From Levilactobacillus huananensis (GTDB lineage Bacteria > Bacillota > Bacilli > Lactobacillales > Lactobacillaceae): DNA of 64,000 nucleotides. Location of the stretch: NCBI RefSeq assembly GCF_003946145.1, contig NZ_RHOC01000001.1, forward strand, positions 62,001 through 126,000. The letters run 5' to 3'. Below are positions 49,711-58,661 of the stretch, piece by piece. The notes under the pieces were generated by a model, which did no database searches, was not told where the DNA came from, and worked only from the letters and a program-made list of their open reading frames with translations. Each line of letters opens with the position of its first letter. Positions within the stretch are counted from its first letter, which is position 1. The position numbers were made by a program, and so were the translations under genes.

Positions 49711-49837
49711 CTCGTCTTTTAGCCATTAGGGGCTCCCGTGCTTAGTGTACGGCCAGTTGCTAGTGGTTTTAGAGTTAAATGCCAAATGAAACTGAAAAGA
49801 GAAACCTTGAGAATACCTAAACGGTGTGGAGGGCGCT

Positions 49838-50848
49838 ATGACACGAAAAGTAACGATTCGAGACCTTGCGGAAGCCGCTGGGGTATCAGTCACAACAGTT
49901 TCACAAATTTTAAATGGCAAAGGCGAGCGATTCAGCCTGGAGACTCGGCGACGTGTACACCATTTGCAAGAAGAGTTGGGCTATGTGCCTGACTTTAATG
50001 CGCGCAACCTTATCATGAAGTCTGCTCAAACTATCGGCGTTCTCGTGCCTAATCTGGGTAACCCATTCTTTAGCATGTTCATTCGAGGGGTTCAATCGGC
50101 GAGCCGTGAACGGCGGTTCATTCCACTGATTTTCGGGGCCGACCACGATGAAGATTTGGAAAGTTACTACCTGCAGGAACTGATTAAACGGGCGGTAGAC
50201 GGGTTAATCATTGCAAGTGCGTCCATTACGGCGGAAGCCATTGATAACATTTTGAAGAAAAATGGGATTCCGTACCTCCTGATTGATCAAAACGGGGGGC
50301 CAAGTATGGACCGAGTGCGCATCGATGAGGATCATGGCGGTCGGTTAGCAGCAGAACATTTGCTGGCGCTAGGGCATCGTAAGATTGCCGTTGTTATGCC
50401 GGAACATGCCACGGAAAACTTGCAGATTCGATTAGCCGGATTCAAGGACCGGTTAGCTCAAGATGGCGTGGATTTACCGGATGAATCGATTATCTTATCC
50501 GCAATGTCTAAGCTCGGTGGTTACCAGGCATCGGCCAAGGTGCTCGCACTTTCCGCTACGGCTGTCTTCGCGATTAACGATGAAACGGCCATGGGTCTGA
50601 TTCGAGGGCTTCACGAAGAGGGCAAACGGGTTCCAGAGGATGTTTCGGTGATGGGGTACGATGATATCGACTTTGACGAATATATCGTGCCGAAACTCAG
50701 CACCATTCATCAACCGGTAGTCACGATGGGACGACAGGCGACAATGCTCCTGATTAACCGTATCCAAAATAGCCGCCAAGCCCCGCAAGCCGTGGAGTTA
50801 CCGGTTGATCTAAAACAACGTGAAAGTACTGGGCCAGCCTCGTCCTGA
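49838..50848 (+). CDS. rbsR: LacI family repressor, RbsR-like
   Basis: The 336-residue regulator has the LacI helix-turn-helix (TIRDLAEAAGVSVTTVSQIL, residues 6-25) and a periplasmic-binding-like effector domain. It lies directly before ribokinase, and a perfect palindrome of LacI type stands upstream of rbsK, so ribose or ribose phosphate control is the best call. ATG 49838 follows GTGGAGGG. A link to the preceding murQ cannot be excluded. Confidence 0.85.
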   Translation: MTRKVTIRDLAEAAGVSVTTVSQILNGKGERFSLETRRRVHHLQEELGYVPDFNARNLIMKSAQTIGVLVPNLGNPFFSMFIRGVQSASRERRFIPLIFGADHDEDLESYYLQELIKRAVDGLIIASASITAEAIDNILKKNGIPYLLIDQNGGPSMDRVRIDEDHGGRLAAEHLLALGHRKIAVVMPEHATENLQIRLAGFKDRLAQDGVDLPDESIILSAMSKLGGYQASAKVLALSATAVFAINDETAMGLIRGLHEEGKRVPEDVSVMGYDDIDFDEYIVPKLSTIHQPVVTMGRQATMLLINRIQNSRQAPQAVELPVDLKQRESTGPASS

Positions 50849-50865
50849 TTTTTTTAAATTGGGAC

Positions 50866-50894
50866 TTGTAAGCCCTTTCGAAAAATGATACGCT
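50866..50894 (+). promoter_or_regulatory. Candidate rbsK promoter
   Basis: TTGTAA and TACGCT, 17 bp apart, about 90 bp before rbsK. Confidence 0.5.
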
Positions 50895-50933
50895 AGTGAC
50901 AAGAAAACGACTTGCTGCGCGTGTCGGTAGTGA

Positions 50934-50947
50934 GTAAAACGTTTTAC
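50934..50947. promoter_or_regulatory. LacI-type operator (GTAAAACGTTTTAC)
   Basis: A perfect 14-bp palindrome with the central CG typical of LacI/RbsR/CcpA sites, 40 bp downstream of the candidate -10 box and 33 bp before the rbsK start. Binding there would act as a roadblock to transcription. Confidence 0.8.
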
Positions 50948-50980
50948 GAACGGAATTTGGTTAAGGAGTGGAATTTATTT

Positions 50981-51898
50981 ATGGCAAATAAAGTAACTGT
51001 TCTTGGAAGTCTTAATGTGGATACAACTTTACGGGTACCTCGTATGCCGTTACCTGGTGAAACTTTATCAACTGAAAACAAGAGTAGCGCTGCCGGTGGT
51101 AAGGGTGCGAATCAAGCTGTTGCCGCTGCCCGCGCCGGTGCTGAAACACGGTTCATCGGTAAGGTAGGAAACGACGAGGCTGGTCGTTTCATGGTTGAAT
51201 CTCTTCAAAACGATGGCATTGATACCAGTGCTATCGTGACGGACCAAACCGTTGGGACTGGTTCTGCTTTCATTCTCTTGGATGAAGCCGGTCAAAACAG
51301 TATTTTGGTTTATGGTGGGTCTAACCAACAGATTGAAGAAAAAGAAGTGTTGGCTGATGAAGATGACATTGCCAACGAAGACTTTTTGATCACTCAATTC
51401 GAAACACCACAAGCCGCTGCTTTAACTGCCTTTAAGGTGGCAAAGAAGCATGGTGTGACGACGATCCTGAATCCAGCACCAGCTGCTGAAATCAGCCCTG
51501 AATTGTTGACTTTCACCGATTTGGTTGTGCCTAATGAGACTGAAAGTGCCGATCTGACTGGAATTAAAGTGACTGATGTTGCCTCAATGGACGCCAATGC
51601 TAAGAAATTCCGTGAAATGGGCGTTAAGAACCTGATTATCACGGTTGGGAGCAAAGGTGCTTACTATGCGACTGAAAAGGCATCTGGCTTCGTGCCAGCC
51701 TTCAAGGTTAAGGCTGTTGATACAACCGCTGCTGGTGATACCTTTATTGGTGCCTTGAGTTCACAATTGAAGCCAGATCTGAGCAATATTGAAACGGCTT
51801 TGGTCTTCGCACAACGTGCTAGTTCATTGACGGTTCAAGGATTAGGTGCTATGCCTTCAATTCCAACCTACGATCAAGTGATCGAAGCTAGCAAATAG
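50981..51898 (+). CDS. rbsK: Ribokinase
   Basis: The 305-residue PfkB-family kinase phosphorylates ribose at C5. Motifs: GSLNVDTTLRVPRMPLPGET near the N-terminus, AAGGKGANQAVAAARAG near residue 38, NPAPAAE, and the catalytic block DTTAAGDTFIGAL near 250. AAGGAG lies 12 nt before ATG 50981. No ribose transporter or rbsD is near, so ribose uptake must be encoded elsewhere. Product goes to PRPP or, through transketolase next door, to glycolysis. Confidence 0.95.
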   Translation: MANKVTVLGSLNVDTTLRVPRMPLPGETLSTENKSSAAGGKGANQAVAAARAGAETRFIGKVGNDEAGRFMVESLQNDGIDTSAIVTDQTVGTGSAFILLDEAGQNSILVYGGSNQQIEEKEVLADEDDIANEDFLITQFETPQAAALTAFKVAKKHGVTTILNPAPAAEISPELLTFTDLVVPNETESADLTGIKVTDVASMDANAKKFREMGVKNLIITVGSKGAYYATEKASGFVPAFKVKAVDTTAAGDTFIGALSSQLKPDLSNIETALVFAQRASSLTVQGLGAMPSIPTYDQVIEASK

Positions 51899-51926
51899 GG
51901 TGTACTGAAAACTAATTTGTAAGTTA

Positions 51927-51967
51927 AACGATCCTTTCCAATCTTGTTGGAAAGGGATCGTTTTTTT
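51927..51967 (+). terminator. rbsK terminator
   Basis: AACGATCCTTTCCAA pairs with TTGGAAAGGGATCGTT; seven T follow. Confidence 0.92.
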
Positions 51968-52072
51968 GTGACCAAATAAGACAACCGGTTGCAACGTCAT
52001 CGAAGCGGTCTATCTGAATATTAAAGATTAACTTAATTATAAACCGCCCTGTAATAACTTTCTGCAAGATAG

Positions 52073-52101
52073 TTGCATTGCTTGTGATGAATTGGTATAG
52101 T
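52073..52101 (+). promoter_or_regulatory. tkt promoter
   Basis: TTGCAT and TATAGT, 17 bp apart, 101 bp before the start codon. Confidence 0.7.
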
Positions 52102-52202
52102 TATGAAAGCCAGGGAGAATTCCTTGCGTGTTTTGGACACCTATCTATAAATTTCCGTTGACCGTGACCCGTCCGGTTGACTAAAGTGAGGTTAATTAAC
52201 AA

Positions 52203-54221
52203 ATGTTGAATGAACAATCAACACCAATCAAATTTGATGATGTGGATACCCAAGCCGTTACGGCCGTGCGAATGTTAAGTATGGATATGATTTCTCGGGC
52301 ACACTCTGGGCATCCGGGCTTACCGTTAGGCGCAGCTCCAATGGCCTATGTGCTATTTTCACGGCACTTACGCGTTGACCCATCTTTCCCACAATGGTTC
52401 AACCGCGATCGCTTTGTGTTATCTGCCGGTCATGGCTCAGCCATGTTCTATAGTTTACTTCACTTGAGTGGTTTTGCAATTACGCGTGAAGACCTGATGA
52501 GCTTCCGCCAATTAGGCAGCAAGACCCCCGGGCATCCTGAATATGGGGTGACACCTGGTGTTGATGCTACCACGGGTCCACTGGGTCAGGGGATTGGGAT
52601 GGCTGTTGGGATGGCCATTGCCGAAAGTCATTTACGTGGCGTATACAATCGTCCCGATTACGACGTGGTCGACCACTATACTTATGCCCTCTGTGGTGAC
52701 GGGGATCTACTTGAAGGGGTTGCGGCTGAATCTGCGAGTTTAGCCGGACAACTTCAATTGAATCGTCTGATCGTTTTATATGATTCAAATGATATTTCCT
52801 TGGATGGTCCATTGATTAACGCTAGCCATGACAACGTTGGTGAACGTTTCCAGAGTTACGGGTGGAACTACGCTCGTGTTGAAGACGGTAACGATCTTGA
52901 GGCGATTGACGCGGCCATTCGGTCCGCTAAGCAAAACACGGGCGGCCCAACCTTGATTGAGGTGAAGACACAGATTGGGGCCGGGAGCCCTAAGGCTGGA
53001 ACTAACAAGGTTCATGGCGCACCACTCAGTGATGATGAGCTTGCAGCAACCCGCGACTTCTATCACTGGACTGAAGATCCTTTCACGGTACCCGAAGCTG
53101 TTACAGAACGCTTTATGAGTACGATCAAGGCACGTGGTTGGGCGAACCATCAGTCATGGTCTAGTCTAATCGCTCAGTACTCGAAGGCTGAGCCCGACTT
53201 GTCACGGCAATTTGCTCAGGGGGTTAGTCAGACACTTCCCGCTAACTATGCCGAAAGTGTGCCAACATATTACAAGAAGGATGCTTTGGCTACGCGAGCT
53301 AGTGGGTCACAGGTTCTGCAACAGTTGAGTAAGGCTTGCCCGAACTTGTGGGGTGGATCTGCCGACCTGTTTAGTTCTAACAAGACGGCGGTGGCTGATG
53401 AGGAACGGTTCAGTCCGACAAATCGGCAGGGCCGTAATCTCTGGTTTGGGGTCCGAGAATTTGCTGAAGCCGCAGCCATGAACGGAATTGCGTTACATGG
53501 TGGGACTCGCGTTTATGGGTCAACATTCTTCGTCTTCTCAGATTACATGAAACCCGCTCTGCGGTTGGCTGCCATTCAACAATTGCCGGTAATCTATGTC
53601 TTCACGCATGATTCTCTGGCAGTCGGTGAAGATGGTCCAACCCACGAACCTGTGGAACAGTTGGCTGCCTTGCGTTCCATTCCGAATCTGACCGTTTTCC
53701 GGCCAGCCGATGGTAATGAAACGGCCGCTGCTTGGGAAGCCGCACTTGAGACAACGGATCATCCGGTAGCTTTAGTGTTGACACGACAAGCCTTGCCAAC
53801 CTTACCATTGCCAGCAGCCAAGGTTCACACTGGGGTTAACCAGGGTGGCTACGTGGTTCGCGATGCTAAGGATGAGGCCGAAGGAATTTTGATGGCTTCC
53901 GGGTCTGAAGTGCAATTGGCTTTAAACGCACAGGAACGTTTAGCAGAGTTAGGTCACGACGTTCGCGTTGTCTCAATTCCAAGTTTCGAAGCCTTTAATG
54001 ACCAGAGTCGTGACTACCAAGAATCTGTCTTGCCAATGAAGCTTCGTCGTCGAGTGGCGATCGAAATGGCCAGTGGATCTAGCTGGTATCAGTTCGTTGG
54101 TCTCGATGGGGTAGCCCTCACGCAGAATGACTTTGGGGCCAGTGGTAAGGGCGAAGAAGTCATTGCCATGGCTGGGTTTACGCCGGACAAGGTCTTGCAA
54201 GCCTACTTGCAACTTAAATAA
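52203..54221 (+). CDS. tkt: Transketolase
   Basis: The 672-residue thiamine diphosphate enzyme moves two-carbon units between sugar phosphates in the pentose pathway. Motifs: SGHPGLPLGAAPMAY near residue 31, the TPP motif GDGDLLEGVAAES near 157, and the central THDSLAVGEDGPTHEPVEQ block. Length is normal. GTGAGG lies 10 nt before the ATG. It has its own promoter and terminator. The fit with rbsK (ribose entry) is metabolic, not by operon. Confidence 0.96.
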   Translation: MLNEQSTPIKFDDVDTQAVTAVRMLSMDMISRAHSGHPGLPLGAAPMAYVLFSRHLRVDPSFPQWFNRDRFVLSAGHGSAMFYSLLHLSGFAITREDLMSFRQLGSKTPGHPEYGVTPGVDATTGPLGQGIGMAVGMAIAESHLRGVYNRPDYDVVDHYTYALCGDGDLLEGVAAESASLAGQLQLNRLIVLYDSNDISLDGPLINASHDNVGERFQSYGWNYARVEDGNDLEAIDAAIRSAKQNTGGPTLIEVKTQIGAGSPKAGTNKVHGAPLSDDELAATRDFYHWTEDPFTVPEAVTERFMSTIKARGWANHQSWSSLIAQYSKAEPDLSRQFAQGVSQTLPANYAESVPTYYKKDALATRASGSQVLQQLSKACPNLWGGSADLFSSNKTAVADEERFSPTNRQGRNLWFGVREFAEAAAMNGIALHGGTRVYGSTFFVFSDYMKPALRLAAIQQLPVIYVFTHDSLAVGEDGPTHEPVEQLAALRSIPNLTVFRPADGNETAAAWEAALETTDHPVALVLTRQALPTLPLPAAKVHTGVNQGGYVVRDAKDEAEGILMASGSEVQLALNAQERLAELGHDVRVVSIPSFEAFNDQSRDYQESVLPMKLRRRVAIEMASGSSWYQFVGLDGVALTQNDFGASGKGEEVIAMAGFTPDKVLQAYLQLK

Positions 54222-54240
54222 TTTCACGTGATGTCCTCTT

Positions 54241-54276
54241 GACCGGGTTAGCCTTCCGCAGCTAACTCGGTCTTTT
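54241..54276 (+). terminator. tkt terminator
   Basis: GACCGGGTTAGC and GCTAACTCGGTC around an 8-nt loop, then T5. Confidence 0.9.
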
Positions 54277-54349
54277 TCATTGGGGCGGGCCTAGTAAGTT
54301 AGCCCATTTATTGGTATATTGGGGGTAAAGAAACTGGAGGCGGTTTTTA

Positions 54350-55243
54350 ATGGAAATTAGACGGATCAAGGTGCCGACGGCGTTGGTATGGTCATCGCCA
54401 AAGGCAGTTGGTAAGGGCGACCAGGCGTATCTCAAATCAGGCGATCTCACGACCTGGTTGGCCACTCGTAAGCCGACGGACTTGCAGCGCTTGTCGGATG
54501 ACGAGGCGCTCGTGACCGAAGCCCTGTTTAATGACCGCGTCGTTTTGGACCAACAGGTCGATGGCTGGGCAAAGGTCTTTGTGACCCGACAACCCAATCG
54601 TTTGGAACGACGTGGTTATCCCGGTTGGATTCCGCTCTCACAGTTAACTGAAAGTGATGCCGAATTGGATTACCCCACGACAACGGTGCGTTTGGTTCAA
54701 CCAAACACGACACTGTTGGGGCCTGACAAACAACCCCGTTTAGAGTTACCAATGGGAACCATGCTCACAACAACTGGTCAAGACGATCAATGGATTGATG
54801 TGCTGACGCCACTTGGGGCGGGAAAGATTGCGACTCGGGCCGCCAAAATTGGCGTGAGTGGTGTGAATGATGGGAGTCGGCTTCTCTCCTTGGCCGAACA
54901 ATTTCTAGGAACACCTTACCTATGGGGAGGATTGACCCCGGCCGGGTTTGACTGTTCTGGATTAATCTACAGCTTACATCGCGTGTTGGGCTATACGATT
55001 CCTCGGGATGCCAGTGATCAGTTCGCCAATGGCTATCCAGTGGCTCCGGAAGAATTGACCGCTGGAGACCTGGTTTTCTTTGCGAAGAATCATGGAACTG
55101 GTGACATTCATCACGTCGGTCTCTACGCCGGATCGGGCTGTCTCTTGCATGCGCCAAAGCCAGGAGAACCTGTTCAGAAGATTAAGATGGCGGCGTCAAA
55201 ATTAGCCTCAGAATATGCGGGTTCACGGCGTTTCTGGCAATAA
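54350..55243 (+). CDS. Cytoplasmic NlpC/P60 peptidase, YkfC-like
   Basis: The 297-residue protein has no signal peptide. Two SH3-like domains (about 1-170) are followed by an NlpC/P60 domain with the catalytic Cys202 in FDCSGL, His in IHHVGLYAG and the third His in LLHAPKPGE. This layout fits gamma-D-glutamyl-L-diamino acid endopeptidases (YkfC) that degrade murein peptides after uptake. With murQ in the same region it points to recycling of wall fragments. GGAGG lies 9 nt before the ATG. Confidence 0.87.
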   Translation: MEIRRIKVPTALVWSSPKAVGKGDQAYLKSGDLTTWLATRKPTDLQRLSDDEALVTEALFNDRVVLDQQVDGWAKVFVTRQPNRLERRGYPGWIPLSQLTESDAELDYPTTTVRLVQPNTTLLGPDKQPRLELPMGTMLTTTGQDDQWIDVLTPLGAGKIATRAAKIGVSGVNDGSRLLSLAEQFLGTPYLWGGLTPAGFDCSGLIYSLHRVLGYTIPRDASDQFANGYPVAPEELTAGDLVFFAKNHGTGDIHHVGLYAGSGCLLHAPKPGEPVQKIKMAASKLASEYAGSRRFWQ

Positions 55244-55306
55244 TCGAGATGTTTGAAGAATTCTCTAAGCTCATGGGCGTTTCGTCAGGATAGACTTGGA
55301 CCGTGC

Positions 55307-55312
55307 TATACT
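55307..55312 (+). promoter_or_regulatory. Extended -10 box (TGCTATACT) of the DUF1002 gene
   Basis: TATACT with TG one base upstream; the -35 box is weak. The start codon follows 44 bp downstream. Confidence 0.6.
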
Positions 55313-55355
55313 GAGGTCACAGGGAAGTCAATCAAGTGAGAAGAGAGGCAAACTA

Positions 55356-56381
55356 ATGAAGTTAAAACGTTTATTAATTGGTCTGACAGTGGCAACACTG
55401 GGACTGGGAATCGGTTTCAGTGATCGGACGCTCGTAGTTCATGCGGACGCGACGGACGCTAGCAGTTCTTCAGCTTCGAGTGGCAGTACTGTTCAGACTA
55501 AGGCTTTATCGAAGGCTTACGTGGTTTACGGCGCTGGGTTAGCCAGTGAGGACAAAAGTAAGGTGAGTGAAGCCCTAGGGGCCAAATCCAACTATTCTGA
55601 ACTCACGGTTAACGGGAGCGACTATGCACAGTATCTGAATTCAGCAGGAACGACGGATGCTAGTATGATTAGTTCTGTTTCGTTAGCGCCTGCCGATCCA
55701 GGAAGTGGTGTTAAGGTCAATATCGCTAACTATGATGGTCAGAACAACATCACTGAAGTAACCTCGCAACAATACGCCATGGTTGCCACGATGGCCGGGG
55801 TGAAGGATGTCATTATCACTGTTACCGCTGACAAATCAGTTTCCGGCGAGTCAGCACTAACTGGGGTTTACAAGGCCCTGGCGGCGGATGGGTTAACTTT
55901 GAATGCTGAAAATACACAAGCGGCTAATGGCGTGCTCGATGCCACACAACCGGCTATTGATAGCAACAGTAAGGATAACAAGTATCCTGGTAAGTTGATG
56001 TCAGCGGTTGGGGATGTCTCATCCGACCTGGCCAAACAACGTCAGAATGGCAACGACCTTGCCACTAAGTCGGATATCGAGGCTATGCTACAAAAGGCCT
56101 TGGCTAAGAAGGGGATTGCGGATCAAACCAGTTCAACGCAGATTACCAATATTGCGATTGCTCTGAGCAAGGTTCAATCAGCTCCAGTTTCAACCAGTAA
56201 GACTTATATTAAAAACGTCACGAATGTGGCTGACAACCTAGCTAATAGTATTGGGAATAAAATGGCTAGCGTGAAGGATTTCGCCAACAGTGCGGATGCC
56301 CAAAAAGCCGAAAACTTCTTTGTCCAGATTTGGCATAAGGTAGTTTCGTTCTTCAGTGGCATCTTTGGTGGAAATGCGTAA
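55356..56381 (+). CDS. Secreted DUF1002 protein
   Basis: The 341-residue product has a Sec signal peptide (MKLKRLLIGLTVATLGLGIG, cleavage near VVHA-DA) and a Ser-rich linker, then the DUF1002 domain with YVVYGAGL, ISSVSLAPADPGSGVKV and VSGESALTGVYKAL blocks. The C-terminus ends in a hydrophobic helix (FFSGIFGGNA). DUF1002 proteins are common in Firmicutes; function unknown. ATG 55356 follows AGAGAGG. Confidence 0.9.
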   Translation: MKLKRLLIGLTVATLGLGIGFSDRTLVVHADATDASSSSASSGSTVQTKALSKAYVVYGAGLASEDKSKVSEALGAKSNYSELTVNGSDYAQYLNSAGTTDASMISSVSLAPADPGSGVKVNIANYDGQNNITEVTSQQYAMVATMAGVKDVIITVTADKSVSGESALTGVYKALAADGLTLNAENTQAANGVLDATQPAIDSNSKDNKYPGKLMSAVGDVSSDLAKQRQNGNDLATKSDIEAMLQKALAKKGIADQTSSTQITNIAIALSKVQSAPVSTSKTYIKNVTNVADNLANSIGNKMASVKDFANSADAQKAENFFVQIWHKVVSFFSGIFGGNA

Positions 56382-56401
56382 GATTAGTGAGATAACAAAT
56401 T

Positions 56402-56427
56402 AACGGGGGAAATTCTCCCGTTTTTTT
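56402..56427 (+). terminator. Terminator of the DUF1002 gene
   Basis: ACGGGGGA and TCTCCCGT with a 3-nt loop; seven T follow. Confidence 0.88.
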
Positions 56428-56851
56428 GTGTCCAAATTTTAATTTCACAATCTTTAGGCAAATCGAAACGATTGTAACTTACATAAAGCGTCTTCAACGG
56501 GAACTTGTAGGATGCAATTGAAATCAAATTACGGAAGTTTATGCATTACCAATCATTTTAAACAAGATAGTTCGCTAATGAAAATGAACGTGAGTTCGCC
56601 AAATGTAACCGCTTTTTACCGTGGTATCAAGGCTTTCAACGATCGATTGGTAATTGATTGAAGAATTAGGGAACGTCAGTTCAATGAGTAAAACTAGTTA
56701 TGAAATTCTTAATTATTCACAAGGAACTGGGAAAACGTGTGGTAATATTAATTTGTGATTCGTATTTACTATGAACGAACATCACCTGTTTTCTTTTCGA
56801 CAGGTTGGGTTCACAAGTTTTGAAAATCTAAAGTCATAAAAGGACGTGTTG
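56428..56851. other. Long AT-rich region before the LysM gene
   Basis: These 424 bases hold no credible gene. A TGTGGTAATATT segment (about 56748-56759) could be an extended -10 element, with TTCACA 21 bp upstream, giving a leader near 90 nt. A hairpin CCTGT-TTTCTTTTCG-ACAGG lies in that leader (56787-56805). AATCG-AAA-CGATT lies at 56461. Control sites for a wall-stress regulator may be present but I found no clear WalR pair. Confidence 0.5.
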
Positions 56852-58219
56852 GTGAAGATGAGTACAGGACAACGAAAAACCAAAGCAGTTGTTGGAGTCG
56901 TTAGTGCCATTGGGGCGTTAGCAGCAGGTGCGACCATTACTGCGAATGCGGATACCGTTCAAGTTAAAGCTGGGGACACTGTTTGGGCGCTTTCACAAAA
57001 ATTGGGTGTGTCCATTCAAGACCTTGAAAAGCAGAATTCAATTGACAGTTCAACAGATATGATTTTTGTCGGTCAGAAATTACAAGTTAAGTCATCACAG
57101 AGCAAAAAGACGATTACGGTTAAGTCCGGGGATACGTTATGGGATCTTGCGCAAGCCTACCACGTTTCCGTGGCGCAGTTGCAAGCCGCTAACCACTTAT
57201 CAGGGGATATGTTGAGCGTCGGTCAGCAATTGACCTTGCCTACCGGGGCTGCCAAGGCAGCCACCGATACCACGACCACACCAGCAGCAACATCAACCAC
57301 GCAACAGAAACAGAGTACCGCTAAGGCCAATGCTGTTCAGGCCCAAATCGTTGCCGAACAACAGGCCGCAGCGGCTAAGCAGCAGAAGCAACAAGCAGCT
57401 AGTGTAAGCCAATCATCATCAAGCACAGCCACGACGAGTTCTTCAACCAGTGCTCGTACTGAAAATCATACACGCGCCGCAGTTGCTGAAACGACGCCTG
57501 TGTCACAATCATCTGCTAGTCAAAACAGTCAATCACAGACTAGTCAAGCATCATCTAACGTTGCCAGTCAGTCTAGTGTGAGCCAGCAGTCACGTTCTAG
57601 TCAGGTTCAACAAGCTCAGCCTAGCCAACAACAAAGCCAGACGAGTCAACAGACTAGTGTGAGCCAACCAGCTAGCTCTAGTCAAACACAACAGACCACA
57701 CAAACTGGTAGCCAGAATGCTACGGCAACCAGTCAGACAAAGCGGATCAAGACGACCACGCAATCAGCCGTTAAGAAGCAAGCTTCACAGGCGAGTCAAT
57801 CGACGACTACGACAAGTTCATCTTCATCATCGAGTGCTCAGACCAACACGAACTTATCCAGTGGTTCTGTGACTGGATTAGCTTTGAAGTTAGCCTCTGC
57901 CAATATTCCATATGTTTGGGGTGGGTCCTCACTCAGTGGGATGGACTGTTCTGGTTTAGTGGCTTACGTTTACAAGAACGCATTGGGTGTGAACTTACCA
58001 CATAACACAGTCTCTCAAGAAGCCTTCGTTACGAAGCATTCCGTTGGGACTGCTAAGCCTGGGGATATCCTCTTCTGGGGGAATTCTGGGGCGACGTATC
58101 ATGATGCGATCTACTTAGGGAATAACCAATTCGTTGCCGCACCCGAACCAGGGGACAACGTGAAGGTTCAACAGATTAGTAAGTACTTTATGCCGTCATT
58201 TGCTGGGACATTGAAGTAG
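56852..58219 (+). CDS. Secreted LysM-NlpC/P60 peptidoglycan endopeptidase
   Basis: The 455-residue protein has a signal peptide (about 1-35, ending ITANA-D), two LysM domains (about 38-81 and 88-131) that bind wall glycan, a long Ser/Gln/Thr-rich linker (135-345) and a C-terminal NlpC/P60 domain with Cys366 in MDCSGL and His417 in YHDAIY. The usual third polar catalytic residue is replaced in QFVAAPEPG. It should cut stem-peptide bonds during growth or daughter-cell separation. GTG 56852 is 7 nt after AAAAGGA; the GTG at 56846 and TTG at 56849 are too close and the ATG at 56858 too far. The Ser-rich linker is a possible glycosylation target. Confidence 0.92.
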   Translation: MKMSTGQRKTKAVVGVVSAIGALAAGATITANADTVQVKAGDTVWALSQKLGVSIQDLEKQNSIDSSTDMIFVGQKLQVKSSQSKKTITVKSGDTLWDLAQAYHVSVAQLQAANHLSGDMLSVGQQLTLPTGAAKAATDTTTTPAATSTTQQKQSTAKANAVQAQIVAEQQAAAAKQQKQQAASVSQSSSSTATTSSSTSARTENHTRAAVAETTPVSQSSASQNSQSQTSQASSNVASQSSVSQQSRSSQVQQAQPSQQQSQTSQQTSVSQPASSSQTQQTTQTGSQNATATSQTKRIKTTTQSAVKKQASQASQSTTTTSSSSSSSAQTNTNLSSGSVTGLALKLASANIPYVWGGSSLSGMDCSGLVAYVYKNALGVNLPHNTVSQEAFVTKHSVGTAKPGDILFWGNSGATYHDAIYLGNNQFVAAPEPGDNVKVQQISKYFMPSFAGTLK

Positions 58220-58287
58220 ACTGTTGCGGCCATTTGCCGGTTGTTTAGCCAGTTTTACCTTTTCGTGAACAAAAGTTAAGAAAATCG

Positions 58288-58316
58288 TTAACAAATCGAC
58301 AGGCAAGTGGTATGAT
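58288..58316 (+). promoter_or_regulatory. Promoter of the 68-aa gene
   Basis: TTAACA and TATGAT, 17 bp apart, 64 bp before the start codon. Confidence 0.7.
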
Positions 58317-58379
58317 TCCTTTTAGTCATTTATAGACGTGTTAAAAAATTCTATAGTTGGTTAAAGGAGTTGTTGAAGG

Positions 58380-58586
58380 ATGAGTAATCGAGTAGAGATT
58401 CTGGAAGAATATCGGCAAGCTAACAACCAGTTGGCGACATTAAAACGGAAGGAATCGGAGAGCATTTGTCCCAGTGAGGATACCGTACGGATTGAACCCC
58501 ATTATGGTGAAGAAATGAACTCACTGTCGGATAAATGTGCTCAGCTGGACATGATTCTGGAAGCAATGGCTGCTTCGGAAGATTAA
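58380..58586 (+). CDS. 68-aa hypothetical protein
   Basis: A small soluble, acidic, helical protein (coiled-coil like ends, central loop ICPSEDTVRIEPHYGEE). AAAGGAG lies 10 nt before the ATG; a promoter and a strong bidirectional terminator frame it, so it is a real single gene. No family recognised. Confidence 0.72.
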   Translation: MSNRVEILEEYRQANNQLATLKRKESESICPSEDTVRIEPHYGEEMNSLSDKCAQLDMILEAMAASED

Positions 58587-58605
58587 ACAAACAAATAATG
58601 GTTTA

Positions 58606-58660
58606 GATAGCCACGAAAAGAGGCCAGGACGTTATGTCCTGACCTTTTTTCGTGGCTATC
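58606..58660. terminator. Long bidirectional terminator
   Basis: GATAGCCACG + AAAAGAGGCCAGGAC pairs with GTCCTGACCTTTTTT + CGTGGCTATC around GTTAT, a stem of about 25 bp between convergent genes. Confidence 0.92.
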
Positions 58661-58661
58661 G

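Larger units (their letters stand above)
51899..52202. other. Intergenic stretch rbsK-tkt
   Basis: There is no gene in these 304 bases. They hold the rbsK terminator, the AACCGGTT palindrome at about 51979, the tkt promoter, and a leader of about 95 nt with two GTTGAC copies (near 52156 and 52175) of unknown meaning. Confidence 0.65.
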
